Shown: positions 31,152-42,825 of the stretch, piece after piece
Layout: every line of letters begins with the position of its first letter
Position numbering within the stretch: position 1 is the first letter of the stretch
From: Artemia franciscana
Lineage: Eukaryota > Arthropoda > Branchiopoda > Anostraca > Artemiidae
DNA length: 64,000 nucleotides
Assembly: GCF_032884065.1 (NCBI RefSeq)
Contig: NC_088868.1
Location: forward strand, 31,929,195 to 31,993,194
Direction of reading: 5' to 3'
Notes under the pieces: model-generated
Told to the model about the DNA's origin: nothing
Database searches by the model: none
The model's input: the letters and a program-made list of their open reading frames with translations, nothing else
Program-made: the position numbers and the translations under genes

Positions 31152-31468
31152 CTGGTCGAGTGGGTTGGTGTGCTGGATTCGGGATCCCTTGTCTGAGAGG
31201 ACACGGGTTCGAATCCCAGTGTACCCAATTCTTCAGTTTGGGACGGGGGTCAGTGGCGTGACTCTGTAAGCTTAGCCAGAGTCGACCCAGCTCTAAATGG
31301 GTACCTGGAGAAATCTGGGGAAGGTAAACAGGAAGGGTGTGCAAAAGCACAGGATGGCTGGCCCCCAACCCCCCATTGCACTTCCTGGCTGAAGGGCCAA
31401 GAAACGGAGATCAGCACCGCCGGTACGGACTGTAAAGTCTAATGCCGTATCCTTTACCTACCTTTACC
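31152..31468 (+). mobile_element. tRNA-derived SINE, family S1, with 14-bp TSD
   Basis: The head contains 'CTGGTCGAGTGGGTTGGTGT' (A-box-like) and 'GGTTCGAATCC' (canonical B box), with an extra-arm spacing like tRNA-Ser/Leu. The body ('GGCGTGACTCTGTAAGCT', 'CTCTAAATGGGTACCT') matches the copy at 14897-15215. The tail is a short 'CCTTTACCTACCTTTACC' repeat. A perfect direct repeat TTCCTTTCAAAGTC flanks it (31138-31151 and 31469-31482). It sits inside the hAT element and is therefore younger than it. Confidence 0.93.
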
Positions 31469-31682
31469 TTCCTTTCAAAGTCGGTTCAGATTATTTGTTG
31501 AACTTCGTTGGGTGTGTACCAGCCAAACGAGGGAAACGGTTAAAAACGATAAAATGGAAATTCCGGTTCTTGATTAAGATTTCCGGGAAAGGAATGACGA
31601 GGGACATTTTATAGGCAAAGAAAAGGGCTAAGAATCCTTCAGAATGGCTTCAACAAAAAGGTAGCATGGGCTTGATATCAGG

Positions 31683-31888
<206 letters not shown>

Positions 31889-32044
31889 TATAAGCTATGT
31901 AAAAATACATAGAATAAGTACTTGAAGTACTACTTAAGTAAATTTTTGGCAAGTACTTATTACTTATTATTTAAGTAAAAAAAACGATGAGTACTTAATA
32001 CTTAAGTATAAATTTGGAGTACTTGTGGCAGCACTGGTTTATTA

Positions 32045-32959
32045 TTACAGAGTCAGTTGTAAGGGAGTCAGAGGGGGAGTTGAAAAAAGGAAACATAGGT
32101 GCATCTTAAAGCCAACTTTGTACATTTTTGTGATGAAGGGGAGGATTTGTATTTTGAATTAGCTACAGAGTCGAATCTGTCTCCTGTGGGATTTTGTTCT
32201 CTACAGAATTTTTAAATAGAGATGTTTAGATTCAAAATTCAATAAACAACAAAACATTCTATTTAATTATATTAATTTGGCCTAAAGTTGGCCTATGTGA
32301 CATTCATGCTTTAATAGAGGAAGCAAGGTGGAAAGGGCTAAAATCACACTCAATGAAAAAAAAACACAATTAAACAAAAAAAATCATGAAAACAGCCAAC
32401 AACTGTCTATATTTTTTAACATAAAAACGCACAAAACATAAATCTTTTTAAATGAAGATTTCCCAGTGAAAGTAGAGAGCAAAGTTGAAACATGAAACGA
32501 ACAAAAATAATATTTTACTACACTATTTTAACTCTCTAAAAAAAAAATTAAGAAACTTAGTTTTCAGCAAAGCACTAATTTTTCAGAATTCTACAAACAT
32601 AGTGAAATATCACGAGCCTGTTTCTTTGAAACAGTTTTTCAAAAATAGGTTGCATAAACTACGAACCAGCAATTTTTGTTCATTTTAACTTTGTAATTTA
32701 CTTTTGTCAGTTCTTTTTTCATTAATTACACAATAGCCCACTTATTGACGACATGACTGCCTGTCCATGGATTATTCTTTATGGTTGATTGTGTATGGCT
32801 ATGCTGTTTGACCTATGTGATTGTATGGATGAGTAGGGTTAAGGCCTCATTCAATTGCTGGTCTATATTAATCACTAATTTAGGAAAACAGTCTTCTTTT
32901 TCTCCTTCTGTCTCTTTTTTTTTTTTTTTGTGCTGTTGCATTGGTGATTTCTCTTTTCA

Positions 32960-32960
<1 letters not shown>
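32045..32960. other. PNKP intron, no gene recognised
   Basis: AT-rich DNA with A-rich tracts. The block 32755-32960 ('GGATTATTCTTTATGGTTGA', 'CCTATGTGATTGTATGGATG') leads into a (TA)n tract, an arrangement like a retroelement 3' end, but no protein fragment supports it. Confidence 0.35.

Positions 32961-32962
<2 letters not shown>

Positions 32963-33049
<87 letters not shown>
32963..33049. repeat. (TA)n microsatellite, ~87 bp
   Basis: Pure TA repeat followed by a short GC-rich sequence (TTGTCCCGGGAGCCCGCACG). Confidence 0.96.
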
Positions 33050-33052
<3 letters not shown>

Positions 33053-33169
33053 CCCGGGAGCCCGCACGCGGCAGGCTTGTATATAAGGATTCTCACTGTT
33101 TCTTGTCTTCTAAACACAGACAATTTGAGCCTTTTCTTGATTTCATGATGTCCAAACAGACCTAGATTA

Positions 33170-33640
33170 GAAGTGGTGTCTTTGTAAAATTACGTTTTGT
33201 TTTATTGGACCTTTAACTTTTGCCTTGGCTTGTCTTTTGTCATTATGAAAGGTATATTGCCCAACCTTTGTTTCAATTGTTCCTTTGTTAATTTGTTTAA
33301 TTGTTTCAACCTTTGATTAATTGTTCAGGTGGTGGGACAAAAACTTCTTCTTTTGCCTCGGCTTATCTTTTGTTATTATGGGAGACACATCATCGAGCCT
33401 TTGTTTCTTTTAATTGTTCAGGTGTTGGGATAAAAAGTTCTTCTTCTTCAAACATTTTATCTAGTCCAGTTTTTTTTCAAAGATATGGTAGGCATTTACG
33501 ACCTTCTCCATTTCAAAATCCAAAACCCAATCATCAGCGCTATCATTTTCAATTTATTTAGTTCGTTTTACCTCGGTTTGTCTTTCGCCATCATAAAATA
33601 CGTATCACCGAATTTTTGTTAATACTGGTATGGTAGGCAT
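33170..33640. repeat. Degenerate ~170-200-bp tandem repeats
   Basis: Three copies of a block read approximately 'TTTTGCCT(T/C)GGCTT(G/A)TCTTTTGT' followed by 'CATTATGA' occur near 33220, 33350 and 33565, with 'AATTGTTCAGGTG(T/G)TGGGA' between them. They suggest local duplication. The 86-codon plus frame 33301-33561 crosses them and has no signature. Confidence 0.5.
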
Positions 33641-34172
33641 TGATGACCTTATCCATGTAAATCCCACATCCAAATGTCATCGCTATCATTTTCAATTTTG
33701 ACTCGTTTCGATTCTCGCTGTCTAGGTTGATTTTCTTTGACTCGGTCACATGTTCGGTGTCGCATGTCTTCTAACCGCGTGTATCTTTGCTCTTCATTTT
33801 CATTGTGACTTGCACACTTGCTCGGTGTCATATGTCTTCTAATTGCGCGTGTCTTTGTTCTTTATTTCCATTTCTAACCAAGTGTTTATTTGCTCTTCAT
33901 TTTGATTTTTGACTCGCTCATATGCTCGGTGTCGCATTTTTTCGAACCGTATACCTCTTTTCTCTTCATTTTCATTTTTGATACGCCACCGCTTTTCCTC
34001 AGACCACATGTTTTTGCTCTGTATTGCCCGTATTGGTAGTTTCACAATTGATGGTCCTAGTTGTCGATTTTCACATCTTATCAGGTTTGACAGTTCAGGT
34101 ATTGGTTCTAAAGAATCACCATTTATGGTAACTGCAACTGCAAATTTTCGTTTTTCAGGCCTTCCAACATAA
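33640..34172 (-). pseudogene. Charged-repeat protein remnant (STPR-like repeats)
   Basis: Minus frames 33839-34045 and 33649-33831 repeat a ~23-residue Glu/Arg-rich block: 'NENEEKRGIRFEKMRHRAYE' and 'NENEEQRYTRLEDMRHRTCD', each followed by RVK. This spacing is like the 23-residue STPR repeats found in some DNA-binding proteins and in transposon-encoded (e.g. Helitron-associated) proteins. Two frames and stops between repeats indicate decay. Upstream codons (34172-34050) may belong to the same old ORF. Attribution to a transposon is inference. Confidence 0.45.
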
Positions 34173-34199
34173 ATAAAATGTCAGTTGTTTATATTATAT

Positions 34200-34690
34200 A
34201 AACAACAGGTGCGATGGAAACTCAACAATCTTATTTATTCTACGCATGATATCATATGAGAATTGGTGAATGCTGATATTCACCAGTGAATGTCCGAAAT
34301 AGCTTTTTTTTTCTCCTTGGATTTAATCAGTGTTGCAAATAAACTTTTTCAGTTTTATGCAAGGTTTGATGGTGATAGGTAAGGTTTTTAACCTATTTCT
34401 GAGATTTATAGCCTAATTAAACCTAACCTAACTTCTACTATCAAAGCTTACATAAGACTGAAAAAGCTTATATGTAAACCTAATTGAATACAAGCAGAGA
34501 ATATATATATTTATATATTCTTCTCTTGCCTAAACAGACCTTCCAAAACAGACAAAAGTAAACAAATGTAAAGTTGTTGAAAAAGAAGTCCCTCAATAAC
34601 ATTTTCATTTTCCTTCTTTTTAGCTTTAAATGCGGAAAGTCTCAACGTTGATGAAATGGGTGAACTTGAGGGTTATGTTCAGGTAGCCAG
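34200..34690. other. PNKP intron, no gene recognised
   Basis: AT-rich. Contains a small inverted pair around 'GCATTCACCAATTCTCATAT'-like sequence near 34255-34290 and 'CTTTTTCAGTTTTATGCAAG' / 'CTTACATAAGACTGAAAAAG' near 34345 and 34447, a short foldback. Nothing coding is seen. Confidence 0.4.
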
Positions 34691-37190
34691 AGCTGATATT
34701 ATTACGGCGGCATAGCGTGATTCGTACGTGAGCAGTTGGCGCCGCGGCTTCTACATATTCCCCATATTGATGATGATGATGAAATGATTTGGATTATGAT
34801 TCGACCAAAAAAGCTTGCAATATCTGTAACTGGTATTGTTATTGGAGTGTTTTATTGCTCACCCAATATGGCATCTTTCCAAAGAAAGGTCTTTGTTGAA
34901 AAGTTAGATTTATATGTTGATTTTATTACTTCTAAGTACCCGAACGTTGGAATGTGCGTTACTGGTAATAAGAATGGCTTAAGAATTGAAAACTTCCTCA
35001 GAAGTCAAGGACTCAAGCATATAGTAAAGTTTCTGACTACTAAAAGTAATACTAAGCTCGACGTAATTTGCACAAATTTGTCAGAATATTATAATGAACC
35101 TCAAGACCTACCTCCCCTTGGTGGAAGCTACCACTACATGATAAAGCGGGCTCCACTACCTTCGTATAAAGTAAAATATGTGGTTGAGAAAGTTTCTTAC
35201 CGACCTCTTTCAGACAGGGGTGTATTAGAATTTGGAAATTGGATTACATCCGAGTCCTGGGATGAGGTTTCAATTTTAGAGTCCTCTGATGAAGAAGCTA
35301 AATTTCTGCAAGATGAATTAAGAAACAAACACGAATAATGCTTCCCTGAACAAATTTCCAAGCGGTGCAACACAGATCGTCCTTACATAACCGAAGAAGT
35401 TAAAGATTTGATTCAGTATAAAATTCAACTAAGAAAAAAAAGAAGAAATAGGAAATGCTAATATGCTCCACAACAAAGTATGTAAAATGACAGGAAAAGC
35501 TGCAGCTGAGTATTACCAAAAAAAAATTGATAACCTTCTTGAATCAAAGCCTAGCATGCGGTATAAGGAAATAAAACGAATTTGTGGAAAATCCCCTAGT
35601 TTTGTTGATTTTTGTTCAGAATCTAAGGATGAAACGGTTGCTTACCAGTTACATGGTTATTAGGCCAGAATAATCCAGTCTTTGCCACCTCTTGATGTAA
35701 ATAAAACGAACCAAGAGTATCAGAAAATTCCACATGATGAGGTACCTTCACCTACTATTCCTGAGGATGAAGTTTTTAGTAAAATAAAGAAACTTAACGA
35801 ACTAGTATAACTCCCATAGATATTCCGACTGAACTTATAAAAGCACTTCCTGAAAAATTGAATAAACCACTAACACGAATTTTTAATTGCATTTCAACTT
35901 CTTCAGTTTACCCACAGATATGAAAAATGTTACTCCAATCCCTAAAAAAAATACTAAGCTTGATTTCGATGGCGTGAGACCAATCACTTTGACCCCTTGT
36001 TCAGCAAAATGTACAAAAACTTTGTAGCAAATTGGCTAAAAGCTGAAGTTGAACCCCTCCTTGATCATCATCAGTACAGTAACAGAAAGAATACATAGAC
36101 ATCCCATTATCTAGTCAGTTTTTTACATTCTATTTTTAAGCATGTTGATGAGCCAGATAAATGGTTAAACTTAATAACAATTGATTTTAAAAGGCGTTTC
36201 GATCTGATTGACCATGACATTTAAATTTCTAAGCCTTTAATTGATTTTAGAGTGAACCCTGCTGTTGTGAAAATCATTCAGAGTTTTTTAATAAATAGGT
36301 TCTAAATTTTAAAATATAAGAGGTCTTTCTCTGAACTTAAGCCAGTTTTTTGTGGTGTACTTCAAGGTACCATCCTGGGTCCTATTCTTTTTCTAATTAT
36401 GATTAATGATATTGCTAATGATTGTAAAGACCATTGGAAATATGTTGATGACCTTATCCTTGGAGAAAATTGTGAAGCAAATGAATGCAGCAAAGCTCAA
36501 TTTTAATGGATAATGTGAAAACTAAAGCTTTGGTTTCAAATACGACAGATAAATGACAGTAAATCTTCTATTTTAACTATTTCATTTTTAAATTCTTCTG
36601 AACCAAATTTTCTACCAACTATCTCTGATTCTCTTAAAGTCAGTAAGATTAAACTCTTAGGAGTTATTATTATCAGTGATTTAAAATGGGAAGCAAACAC
36701 AACTAGTCTAGCAAAAAGGGTGTAATGCTGGGCTGCAGACGCTCAAGCTTATTTTGAAACATAGTACCCCTCCAGATCACCTCCTCCGATATTTACATCT
36801 TTTATTTGCCCAATTCTGGAATATGCAGCTCCTATATGGAATTTTGGACTGACGGCTGAACAAAGCTCAAGGCTCGAAAGAGTTCAGAAAAGGGCTCAAA
36901 TGATAGTTTCAAAGCAGGCAGAAATGTCATATGAAGAGCTGCTGACAAAGTTTAAAATGCAAACTCTTGAAAAAAGAAGATAGAAATTCTACATGGATTT
37001 CGGAAGAAAATCTCTGATCCATCCAATCCACAAAACCCTCCCCCCCTCAATCCCCAACAAAACGACTCCCGCGCAGAGTTGCAGTGCCTGTCGAGAAAAT
37101 TTTGCCGGTACGCTGCACCCACCAGCGGTTAGCAAAGAGTTTTATACCTAGTTTTGTACAAATGTATAACGAAAATCAGAGGATTAATTA
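34690..37190 (+). pseudogene. Decayed LINE (endonuclease C-part plus RT)
   Basis: The frame 34736-35338 (200 codons) resembles the C-terminal half of an APE-type endonuclease and linker of CR1/L2-like LINEs: 'GIVIGVFYCSPN', 'CVTGNKNGL' (where GDFN is expected), 'FLTTKSNTKLDVICTN', 'LGGSYHYMIKR' (where SDH is usual). RT blocks follow in broken frames: 'LTPLFSKMYKNFVANWL', 'NLITIDFKRRFDLIDHD', 'LQGTILGPILFL', 'YVDDLILG' (intact YxDD near 36438), and a C-terminal 'ILEYAAPIWNFGL' stretch. Many stops. It is 5'-truncated, inserted opposite to PNKP in an intron, and its 3' end abuts a (TA)n tract. Confidence 0.87.
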
Positions 37191-37193
37191 GTG

Positions 37194-37198
<5 letters not shown>

Positions 37199-37264
<66 letters not shown>

Positions 37265-37330
37265 ATGTAATTATACATATCATATAATTGATGTGTATTG
37301 ATAATACATATCAATTATATATATATATAT

Positions 37331-37424
<94 letters not shown>
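37199..37424. repeat. (TA)n tracts separated by a short spacer
   Basis: Two TA runs (about 37199-37262 and 37316-37424) flank a spacer with small inverted 'TGATATGTAATTATACATAT' sequence. It directly follows the LINE 3' end, so the tract may have grown from the LINE tail. Confidence 0.93.
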
Positions 37425-37427
<3 letters not shown>

Positions 37428-37984
37428 ACAATTGTAAATGGACTGGCTAATTGATATGCATTTGCTTTTAACAAGCAAATTTTTGGTTTAAATGCTATGA
37501 AAGATAAAAGGTAAGTAATTCACTTCCAACTAACAATTGGTTTTATTTTTTGCACTTAAAAATGATGCTAGAGGCACAGGGGGGGGGGGCTTATTTAAAT
37601 AACATTTTCTGTAAATTCTTAGTTTCAAGGTTGTCCTACTTTCATTGAAGTATCAAACAAACACAAAGTAGAAACAATTAGGAAATTTTTTTAAGACAGT
37701 TTTTTTGGAAAAAAAAGAAAATTGGAAAAAAGAAAAAATCCCTACTGTTTCTACTTTGTGTTTGTTTGATATGGAAAGGCAGTGTCGTCTTCATTGTTAT
37801 TTTCATTGAAGTATAACTTCTTTTTTCTTTATTTGATAAAAGTGGCAGCTGCTGTTCTTTGTGTGCAGAGTTTTTCATCAACTCTTTCATCATTCCTGAC
37901 ATTCCATCAAATTATTTCCTGACATCATTCCATCAAATTATTAAATAAACATTAGAATAGACATAACAAGGTAAAATTACTTAC
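37425..37984 (-). other. PNKP intron with a short foldback
   Basis: Inverted arms 'TATCAAACAAACACAAAGTA' (37651-37670) and 'TACTTTGTGTTTGTTTGATA' (about 37752-37771), each extended by GAAAC/GTTTC, flank a poly-A/T core. This is a small hairpin element. The remainder is unassigned. Confidence 0.5.
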
Positions 37985-38205
37985 TTTGATCCCTTGATAA
38001 TTTACTATCCTTGATTTTCGTCAGCTCCCCTCTCCCAATCTTTATTAGTGATATGTTGCCAGGTTCCAGTTGAATTGGTTTGTAATCAAGGAAATTGAGA
38101 GGATTCAGAACAAATTTATATTTCATATTCTTTGCTTGAAGTAGTAGAACTCTGAATAAGTTCGTATTCTGAGGTTTGAGCGACTTGAAATTACTAGGAC
38201 AATAC
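37985..38205 (-). CDS. PNKP: PNKP exon, N-terminal FHA half
   Basis: This 221-nt exon encodes 73 full codons plus single bases at each end. The last ~35 residues include 'YKPIQLEPGNISLIKIGRGE' and 'LTKIKDSKLSRDQ'. IGRG, the D, and LSRxQ are the phosphopeptide-binding loop signature of PNKP-type FHA domains (human counterpart has LGRG and CSRTQ). The acceptor is GTTATTTTTCAG before 38205; the donor is CAAA|GTAAGT at 37985/37984. The 1-nt overhang joins in phase with the exon at 26750 to give RDQ-I-EFSCN. There is no ATG in the open frame upstream, so the start codon lies in an unseen exon beyond 38206. Alternative: an APTX/APLF-type FHA exon, but the in-frame junction to PNKP linker and phosphatase argues against this. 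Confidence 0.88.
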
Positions 38206-38415
38206 CTGAAAAATAACAAACTACATATATAAATGCATAAAGGCTTGCCCTAAGGGGCTAGGTGTAAGAGGGGAAGGATAGGGTAAAAGATCTGCCTTTT
38301 ACGGCTAACGTTTTCCTGGGAGATGGGGATTGCAAAACATTTTGTCAGGGGAGAGGGAAGCTAAAGCAGACAATGCGCCAATACAACCGCCGATAGTAGA
38401 TCCTGCAGCACTTTC
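38206..38415. other. Upstream PNKP intron or flank
   Basis: A short stretch between the first visible PNKP exon and a LINE, holding a C/G-rich 'GGGGAAGGATAGGGTAAAAG' region. No exon with a start codon was identified here. Confidence 0.35.
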
Positions 38416-41413
38416 TTGTCCATTAAAGATGAATTGGTCCAAAATATCTACAACTACCAAAAAGAAGTATCTAACTCAAAAAGGAAGCAAGTAAGTAAAG
38501 ATTTTTCTGCTCTAATTGCAAACGGTGACCAACTTCCTAACAAAACCAATGAACTGAAATCTATGATTTATGGAAATAACTATGATGTTATACTCCATAC
38601 TGAGGTCTGCCCTAAAAACTCAAGAAACCAGCTCCTAGACTCACAAGCTCATCTGCAAGGTTACCACAGTATATCCAATCTATCATCCAGTCATTGCCGC
38701 CGTCGAACACTTGCATTAGTCAGATCCTCGTATGTTGTCACCCCTATTGAGCATTCCAGTGGATGCCCTTATGCCAAAACTATATTCTTTGATATTTCAG
38801 ATCCACAGAGTAAAAACCATCCCACTGACAGAATTGACCGTGTGTAGAGAAGCCCATCATCTCCTTGACCCAAGCAAACAGATGCAAAGCCAGCTGAGCT
38901 CATTCGGAAAATTGCAGATAACCATAAGGGTGACTTATTAATTTGCAGGCGACTTCAGCCTGCCGACCACCACCTGGAAAGACCAGTTCCCCTATGTCAC
39001 CTCTGATACTGAGAACCCAATCATATATTAAATATATGATTTTGAGACAAGCATCCATGATGCTTGCCTCCACCAAATTGTCAACCAACCAACCCGTTTT
39101 ATGAGCGGGCAACTTCCAAACCTCCTAGACCTAATATTTATTAGAAGACCAGAATCCCTCCTTTATACTATGTACATGCCCCGAACCAGGAAAAGCGACC
39201 ATGTTGCCATATACATAAAAACAACATTCCTCAAATTAACTAACAGCTACATCAAAAGAACCTTCATAGACTATGAGAAGATTAGAATGGATCTCAGCAG
39301 CATCTCCTGGGATGATGTCCTAATCGGCTCTTTAGAATAACAATGGCAATGCTTGAAATAATTGCTGCTAAACAAAGCTGAACAGTACACTTCGAGCAAG
39401 CTCATCCCAAAACCACGAACACTACCAACAAAGACAAAAGATATCAAGAAGGAAATTAACCAAAAAAACAGACAACGGGAGAAGTACAAAAAGCATCCAT
39501 CCCCAGAAAACAAAGAAAAATTTTCAAAGAGCAGGAAAAAACTTAAGCACTTAACATGCAATTTATACACGAGCTTCGAATCTAAACTTGCAGACGAAGC
39601 TAAGACAAATCCATAGAAATTTTGGCAATATGTCTCTAGACAAGACCATAATAGACGAGGCATCAGGAAACTGGTAGCTGAGGAAGGTGAAGAAATAACT
39701 GATATCAACAAGCTTGCAAACTCATTAAATCAGCAATTTGTTTCTATTTTCACCACTGGACCCGATGGTCCTTTGCCCTCTTCACCTGAATACATTGTAA
39801 AATCCCCAATGAAAAGCATCACTCTATAGCTTACAGAGGTTCTCAGACGCTTACAGAAATTAGATACTAACAAATTGCCAGGACCAGATAACATACATCC
39901 AAGGCTATTATAAAAGAAACTGCAGCTATCATAGCAGAGCCGCTTAGGAAAATTTTCCAGACATCACTTACTTCAAGAGAGCTGTCAGCAGACTGGAAAA
40001 TAGCCAACATTACAACGGTTCTCAGGAAAGGTACTTTTTCTAAGCCTGAAAACTATCAGCATATTAGCCTGACCTCAGTCATTGTCAAAATACTTGAGCA
40101 CATAGTCAATGATTCAATCCTTAAGCGTTTGACAACCAACAAGATATTGTCCCCCAAGCAGCATGACTTCCAGTCACAGAAATCAATTGAAACAAACCTC
40201 TTGGAATCATACAAGGAAATCATAGACCTAATTGACCATGGACATCTGGTTGGCCTGCCCCTACTGGACTTTGTTAAGGCCTTTGACAAGGTTCCTCACA
40301 GTCGACTGCACTCCAAAACATCTGCTATCAGCATCAATCAGGCTGTTGTAGACTGGCTGATGAATTTCCTTACAAATTGCAAGCAGAAAGTTTGCTTATT
40401 TGCTACAGATGGCTAACCAATCTAATCTGATGAGGCTGAAGTAATGAGCAGAGTACTGCAGGGAACTATACTGGGTCCAGCTCTCTTTCTGATTTACATC
40501 AATGATATATTTAACCATATTGACAATGGCACGCACCTGTTTGCTGATGAAGACAAAATCTTTGGTATTGCACGCCCTCAGAGTATCCAGCACAACGTAG
40601 ATGAGCTACAAGTTTGAAACCAAGACTGGCTTCTCCAATTTAATGTAGGAAAATGCTGTGTATTACACCTTGGGCCCAGTAACCCAATGGCAAACTACAA
40701 GATCTACAACCCCACCACCAAAGTAAGAGAGCAAGTAGAGAACAGAGCAGAAGAAAGGGATCTTGGTCTTATCATTGGTGATAAACTTAAATTTCACAGC
40801 CATGTCCAGCATGTTGTTTCCCATGCAAGCTCCAGTCTTGGACTACTGAAACGAACTATCAACAGCAGACAGGCATCTATATTTACAAAACTACATAAGG
40901 CTCTCGTCAGGCCCCATCTCAATTTTGGCATTTGTCTTGCTGGTCCTTCTTATCGACAAGATGTGAGGCTCTTCGAAAACGTACAGAGAAGAGCAAGAAA
41001 ATGCATACAAAGTCTAGCATCCACCTCATATGAGGACCGCCTCAGGTACCTTAAACTACCCACCCTGGTTTATAGACACTTGCACAGCAATATGATGCTT
41101 ACTTACAAGCTACAGAACGAAAAGTCAGCAATCTTTGGCAGCAATCTCAGTAAAACCAGCACAACACAAGAGGATACTCCAAGAAGCTACCAAAGTCAAG
41201 CTCCCGATCTAAAACTCGCCAAATATTTTTTTGAGAAGAGTCATAAACCATTGGTATCAACTGAAAGATTCAACTGTCAGTGCTCCCTCCATCCTGTTAT
41301 TCAAAAACCAACTTGACAAAGAGTGGGAGAAGAAGCAGTGGAGGTTTGACTGGCAGTCATCAACTCAAGAGCACTACAGGTCTGGAAGACCTGAAAGCTC
41401 TCAGACGGATTAA
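38416..41413 (+). pseudogene. Near full-length decayed LINE ORF2 (EN + RT)
   Basis: In several broken frames, it shows an endonuclease-like part ('LKSMIYGNNYDVILHTEVCP', 'FAGDFSLPTTTW', 'LPNLLDLIF', 'RKSDHVAI'). A basic region follows (39362-39616), then RT: 'LDTNKLPGPDNIHPRLL', 'SPKQHDFQSQKSIETNL', 'LLDFVKAFDKVPHSRLH', 'LQGTILGPALFLIYINDIF', catalytic box 'HLFADEDKIFG' (second Asp of FADD replaced by Glu) and 'FNVGKCCVLHLG'. The C-terminal region is 'VSAPSILLFKNQLDKEW', typical of CR1/Jockey-like ORF2. The 40687-41316 frame (209 codons) is the longest intact piece. Same general family as LINE-A at 42.8-48.3 kb. Confidence 0.9.
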
Positions 41414-41454
41414 GGTAAGGTGAAAGGCCATAAGGCTTCAATGTTTTATTTATT

Positions 41455-41990
41455 TCTTTATTCCCAAAGGAACTTCATATGGAAGGGATGGTCTTATAAG
41501 CTTTGGAGGTGGCTCATGCAATTGGAAAGTGGAAGTTCTGTGCCTTTTTTAAGAGTCAAAGTAATCAGAGCGCAACAAACCCCCCCCCCTCCCCTAATGA
41601 CTTTTTCCCCTAATGAATCAGATAAAAATTTTGAGATAGCCATTTTGTTAAAAATAGTTCATAGGTCATATAACAAATGCTCCAGCTGTCAACACAACCC
41701 CCCCCCAGGGCTCAGGGGCAGGCTTTGTAAGTTACACCCTGTTTGCATATATGGTTCTTATGGAAGGGATGCTAATATAAACCTCAGAGAGGGTTCTTTT
41801 GATTCAAAGTTGGAAGTTGTAATTCAATTTTTAAAGTCAAAAGAGATCAGAAGGCAACTAGTCCCCTGCCTATGCCCTTTTCCCCAAACACATCCAATAA
41901 GAATCTTGAAATAGACATTTTATTAAAAGTAGTTCAAACATTGGATAATAAAAACTCCAGGGTCAATACAACCCCCCAGGGCTCAGAGGC
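41455..41990 (+). repeat. Family A repeats (two units)
   Basis: Units begin around 'TATGGAAGGGATGGTCTTAT' (about 41469) and 'TATGGAAGGGATGCTAATAT' (about 41759), followed by 'GTTCTGTGCCTTTTTTAAGA' or related and 'CCCTAATGAATC'. Same orientation as the 9-10.3 kb array. Confidence 0.75.
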
Positions 41991-41994
41991 AGAC

Positions 41995-42480
41995 ATTGCA
42001 ATGGAAGTAGTAGCAGTAGTAGTAAATTTAGCAGTAAGAGTAGTATTGGCAGCAGTGTGCACATAATACCTTTTGGTGATATGATCTTCCTTTTTAAGTG
42101 TTCTCTGAAAGTTCTAACTTAATACCCAAATCAATTGTTGAGATATGCTATTTTGTCAATGTGCATCCACACAGTATCCTTTTGACTTACTTCATATTTC
42201 CCTTAATACTGTAAGTAGAAGGGTGTGGTAATAGTAGTGCTGATAGTTGTAATAGTATTGATAGCATACAAATATTGCCTTTTTGACCATCTCCCTTATC
42301 ACAATATACTCAGTTATTCCTCTGTTGTACCCTTTTGACAATCCATATGCACATAACATATTTTGCTTTGGTTCAACACTCCCCTCAACAATCTCTGAAA
42401 GTCTCACCTGACTACCTTTTGTCTCCTTGAAAAGTAAAGTTCAAACATGCATTAATCTCAATAGCATATGCTATGTGTAA
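41995..42480 (-). repeat. Family T repeat, inverted
   Basis: Contains AGT/GTA tracts (reverse complement of ACT), 'CCTTTTTGACCAT', 'CCCTTTTGACAATCCATATG' and 'TTCTCTGAAAGTTCTAAC', the reverse complements of family T blocks at 10.4-12.7 kb. It adjoins an inverted family A block, so the A-T order is kept on the minus strand. Confidence 0.75.
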
Positions 42481-42539
42481 ACAATGAAAAAATTACCTAA
42501 CTCTAAGCCCTTGTCCTGAGGAGGTTGAAATCCCCAATA

Positions 42540-42810
42540 CCTGACTTTTAAATAATGCTGAACAACATAGCGTTCTTAAATCAGATATGTTTTGATTGAA
42601 TAAGTTTTGGTAAATGATAGGCTTATGGGGGAGGGTTAGTTTCCCTCTAATCTCTTTTAGAACCTTTCAACAACACTGAACAAAATGGCCATCTCAAAAT
42701 TTTGACTAGATATGCTTGGGGAAAAGGTGGGCATGTGGGGGGAGGGGGGGTAGTTTCCCTCTTAAAAACTTTTGAATCTTAAAAAACAGCACTAAAACCC
42801 ACTTTACCAG
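42540..42810 (-). repeat. Family A repeat, inverted
   Basis: Two partial units with 'ACAAAATGGCCATCTCAAAATTTTGA' (given in part) and 'GGGTAGTTTCCCTCTTAA', reverse complements of family A. LINE-A begins directly to the right. Confidence 0.7.
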
Positions 42811-42825
42811 ATCAACCAATGGGAG

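Noticed and set aside
31152..31230. A tRNA gene with GGTTCGAATCC B box
   Set aside because: The tRNA-like head is not followed by a terminator but by a SINE body, and the whole unit is flanked by a 14-bp duplication, so it is a SINE and not a tRNA gene.
38206..38219. Start codon of PNKP directly upstream of the FHA exon
   Set aside because: The in-frame codon at that point is TTG within a clear splice acceptor, not ATG.
39271..39711. 146-codon minus-strand frame
   Set aside because: It is antisense to the basic linker of the LINE at 38.4-41.4 kb; the Ser/Phe/Leu-rich composition is the complement of Lys/Asn/Glu codons.
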